DNA from: Bacteroidetes bacterium GWF2_35_48
Lineage (GTDB): Bacteria; Bacteroidota; Bacteroidia; Bacteroidales; GWF2-35-48
Direction of reading: 5' to 3'
Length of the DNA: 64,000 nt
NCBI GenBank assembly: GCA_001769125.1
Contig: MEOG01000088.1
Location: 107,283 to 171,282, forward strand
The position numbers were made by a program, and so were the translations under genes. This document shows positions 61,333 through 64,000 of this stretch, one piece after another (position 1 is the first letter of the stretch; each line of letters begins with the position of its first letter). A model generated the notes under the pieces. That model saw nothing but the letters and a program-made list of their open reading frames with translations, did no database searches and was not told the origin of the DNA.

Positions 61333-62649
61333 CTAACTTCTCCCAATACCAAAATACTCAAATCCCTGTTCTTTTATTTCAGTCGGATCGTAAATATTTC
61401 TTCCATCAAAAATAACTTTGTTTTTCATTAATTTTGACATAACAACATAATTCGGCACTCTGAATTCTGACCATTCTGTAAGAATCAGGAGCGCATCAGC
61501 ATCAATCAACGCTTCATAAATATCTTTGCAATATGCTACCGTGTCGCCGATTCTGCGTTTTGTTTCGTGCATGGCAACAGGGTCGTGGGTTTTGATGATG
61601 GCTTTTTCTTTCAACAATTTTTCAATTATTACCAATGCAGGGGCTTCGCGCATATCGTCTGTGTTGGGTTTGAATGAAAGTCCCCATAAGGTAATGGTTT
61701 TCCCCTCAAGATTTCCATTGAAATATTTCATCAATTTTTCAAACAAAACCGATTTTTGTTTATCGTTAACTTTTTCAACCGATTTCAATATTTCTAAGGA
61801 ATATTTATTTTCATCGGCAGTTTTTATAAGGGCTTTTACATCTTTAGGGAAACAGGAGCCACCATAGCCAACACCTGCATACAGAAACTTATTTCCGATA
61901 CGGGTATCGCTTCCAATACCCTTGCGTACATGATTTATATCAGCCCCAACAATTTCACAAAGATTCGCGATTTCATTCATGAAGCTTATTCGTGTTGCAA
62001 GCATTGAGTTTGCAGCATATTTTGTAAGTTCAGCAGAAGGAATATCCATAAAAATAATTGGATGTCCGTTCAGAGTAAAAGGCTTGTAAAGGCGCTGCAT
62101 TACTTTCATTGCTCTTTCTGAATCTGTTCCCACAACAATTCTGTCGGGTTTTAAAAAATCTTTTATGGCATCGCCCTCTTTAAGAAATTCAGGGTTGGAA
62201 GCAACATCAAACTCAATATTTACCTGCCTTTTTTCAAGTTCTTCCTTTACGGCTGCTCTTACTTTTTTTGCAGTGCCAATAGGTACAGTACTTTTTGTAA
62301 CAACAACCAGATAATCGGTCATGTGTTTTCCGATATCCCTTGCAACGCCCAACACGTAAGAAAGATCTGCGCTGCCGTCCTCATCAGGGGGCGTGCCGAC
62401 TGCAATAAAAACTGCCTCACAGTCAACAAGGCTTTCTTTTATTTCGGTTGTGAAAGACAAACGGTTTTTATCAACATTATCTTTAACCTTTGTTTCAAGT
62501 CCGGGTTCATAAATGGGAATGATTCCGTTTTTCAGGCCTTCAATTTTTTTCTCGTCAATATCCACACAGGTAACCGTAATTCCCGAATCTGCAAAACATG
62601 TTCCGCTGACAAGTCCCACATATCCGGTTCCAACAACTGAAATTTTCAT
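61333..62649 (-). CDS. ugd: UDP-glucose 6-dehydrogenase
   Basis: 438 residues. NAD-binding GTGYVGLVSG (from residue 7), catalytic Cys266 in GVGYGGSCFPKD, NPEFLKEGDAI, and LSFKPNTDDMREAPAL. It oxidises UDP-glucose to UDP-glucuronate with two NAD+. It is first gene of the nucleotide-sugar cluster ugd, UXS, rfbA, rfbC on the minus strand. Confidence 0.96.
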   Translation of the reverse strand: MKISVVGTGYVGLVSGTCFADSGITVTCVDIDEKKIEGLKNGIIPIYEPGLETKVKDNVDKNRLSFTTEIKESLVDCEAVFIAVGTPPDEDGSADLSYVLGVARDIGKHMTDYLVVVTKSTVPIGTAKKVRAAVKEELEKRQVNIEFDVASNPEFLKEGDAIKDFLKPDRIVVGTDSERAMKVMQRLYKPFTLNGHPIIFMDIPSAELTKYAANSMLATRISFMNEIANLCEIVGADINHVRKGIGSDTRIGNKFLYAGVGYGGSCFPKDVKALIKTADENKYSLEILKSVEKVNDKQKSVLFEKLMKYFNGNLEGKTITLWGLSFKPNTDDMREAPALVIIEKLLKEKAIIKTHDPVAMHETKRRIGDTVAYCKDIYEALIDADALLILTEWSEFRVPNYVVMSKLMKNKVIFDGRNIYDPTEIKEQGFEYFGIGRS

Positions 62650-62831
62650 ATTCTTTATTTTAAAATATTAAGGGAGCAAATTTAATAAAAAAATGTTACG
62701 GGGATAAGGGGGTATAAAAAGAAATTCCACATCTTTACTCTCAAAGCAATGTTGCCTTAAAAGAAAAATGTGGAACTCTTTTTATAAAGCCAGCGCCTGC
62801 AAGCAATTACTCACAGACATCGGCTTTGTTG

Positions 62832-63959
62832 CTAATGCTCAATTACAATTTTCTCGCAATAAATTTTTTCATTTGAAATAATTGTTACAATGTACATACC
62901 TGATGTTAAATTTGAAAAATCAATTTCCTGCTTGCCTTTATTAATGGTGGATGATAATTGTACGCTGCCCATTGTATTATATAAAATTAGGTTTGCTGCA
63001 GCAGATGCTTGTATTACTGCTTTGTTTTGAACCATTGTTAACTCAAACAAATTCTGACTGCTTGTCCTATTTTCTTCAATATCAGAAACAACCGAGCAAC
63101 CATTGGCATTGCCCTCAGCGCATAAAGGATACGAAAGTAAATCAGGGCTCATTATTCCCGGCAAGTGGTTAGGCATACAATCAAAAGGATTGCCCCAAAT
63201 GTATAAACTGTAAACCATAACATGGTGGCTATCGTAATAACCTGACCAGATAGAAGAGGGAAATTCAGGGAAACAGGAAATGTTATTGGTGGAGCAATAA
63301 AGCCGATCTAACTGTGGCAAAGGAGGCAATTCTGCTATGAAATTATTATTACAATTCAAGTAAGTTAATGAACTGTTCAACGCAGGTAAACTTGTTAATA
63401 AATTATTTTGGCATTCTAGATGTGTGAGTCCCGAAAAAGTCGGTAATTCTGTTAATAGGTTATCATAACATAATAACCACTTTAAAGAATACGGCAATGC
63501 AGGCAGACTGGTTAAATTATTTTGATTGCAATAAAGCACTGTAATTGTATTTGGCAGTGGAGGAAGGCTCGTTAAATTATTTTGTATGCAATACAAGCTT
63601 ATTAATGAATCGGGCAACTCGGGTAAGCTAGTTAGTTGGTTCATTCCACATGCCAAAATTTTAATTGAATTTGGTAAGGAAGGAAGCCATGTTAAATCAT
63701 TATAATTACAATTTAAGAGTCGTAATGAAGTAAAATATTGGATGCCTGTTAAATCAGTGATATTTCCTGTACCAAGATAAATGGTATCCATATAGCTTGT
63801 AACCCAAGGGCTGCTTATGTCCATTTGATTGCCATTCATGGCTTGAGGTATGTTGCTTTGCAGGTAATTTACAAAATTGGTGTCGGGTATTGTAACCCAT
63901 GTTTGGCTATAGGCTTTGCATATAAACAGTGCAAAAAATATTAATATAAATTTTTTCAT
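62832..63959 (-). CDS. Secreted leucine-rich-repeat protein with type IX (type A) sorting domain
   Basis: 375 residues from ATG 63959, preferred over a start nine codons earlier because the signal peptide MKKFILIFFALFICKAYSQ begins there. IPDTNFVNYLQSNIP opens the mature protein. About nine short repeats of 20-21 residues follow, with the unit LxxLxCxxNxLTSLPxLPxS (LLNCNYNDLTWLPSLPNS, LYCIQNNLTSLPPLPNT, LYCNQNNLTSLPALPYS). A type A sorting domain ends it (ANLILYNTMGSVQL, LTSGMYIVTIISNEKIYCEK). Probable surface recognition protein. Confidence 0.85.
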   Translation of the reverse strand: MKKFILIFFALFICKAYSQTWVTIPDTNFVNYLQSNIPQAMNGNQMDISSPWVTSYMDTIYLGTGNITDLTGIQYFTSLRLLNCNYNDLTWLPSLPNSIKILACGMNQLTSLPELPDSLISLYCIQNNLTSLPPLPNTITVLYCNQNNLTSLPALPYSLKWLLCYDNLLTELPTFSGLTHLECQNNLLTSLPALNSSLTYLNCNNNFIAELPPLPQLDRLYCSTNNISCFPEFPSSIWSGYYDSHHVMVYSLYIWGNPFDCMPNHLPGIMSPDLLSYPLCAEGNANGCSVVSDIEENRTSSQNLFELTMVQNKAVIQASAAANLILYNTMGSVQLSSTINKGKQEIDFSNLTSGMYIVTIISNEKIYCEKIVIEH

Positions 63960-64000
63960 GAGTGTTAATGTTTGTTTTTTAAACAATAAAACCCACGCCT

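Overview
The window is AT-rich and comes from a member of the phylum Bacteroidota. Several independent signs agree. At least six proteins end in type IX secretion (T9SS) sorting domains, of both type A and type B. There is a PorP/SprF-type outer-membrane protein. The promoters I could place fit the Bacteroidota pattern TAnnTTTG at -7, in the best cases with TTG about 18-22 bases upstream, and Shine-Dalgarno sequences are mostly absent. I cannot place it below phylum. No phage, plasmid, integrase or CRISPR array was seen.

1-2 kb, minus strand: a small peptide-export locus. A 51-residue precursor (missed by ordinary ORF size cut-offs) has a double-glycine leader and a core dominated by nine consecutive prolines. 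It is followed by a DNA-polymerase-beta-fold nucleotidyltransferase and a C39-peptidase ABC exporter that runs off the left edge. This is my best candidate for an undescribed system. 2.3-6.9 kb: a TPR-CHAT protease-like protein convergent with a sigma-factor/anti-sigma-like pair.

7.3-20.1 kb: a signalling island of seven genes with no membrane-spanning sensor. It holds three receiver-PAS-LuxR regulators (two nearly identical and apparently gene-converted), two soluble PAS/GAF histidine kinases, a receiver-PP2C phosphatase, and a receiver-kinase whose ATPase domain has lost its glycine boxes. 20.3-30.9 kb: secreted and surface proteins, including a 1446-residue PKD protein with a type B sorting domain, then PorP/SprF and a PD40-repeat protein. 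The island and the secretion block share a promoter module: a TAGGT-N5-ACCTA dyad, then 49-50 bases on TATACATA, then exactly 30 bases on a TAnnTTTG box. It occurs at 14.7, 16.0 and 23.3 kb, so the signalling genes and the PKD/PorP operon may be controlled together.

31-49 kb: penicillin-binding protein 1C, a T9SS type A protein, an AAA+ ATPase/nuclease-like gene lying between direct repeats, mfd, an esterase, a CAP-domain protein, a fibronectin-like type B protein, an M16 peptidase pair and tRNA-Glu. 48.6-64 kb: an alpha/beta hydrolase, L-2-hydroxyglutarate oxidase, a ferredoxin-like/CDGSH fusion, argS, an OLD-type ATPase with a TOPRIM-like partner (probable anti-phage pair), tex, a nucleotide-sugar cluster (rfbC, rfbA, UDP-glucuronate decarboxylase, ugd) and a secreted leucine-rich-repeat protein. 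Intergenic spaces carry several small palindromic or dispersed repeats, including a two-copy MITE-like element and a three-copy 169-bp repeat.
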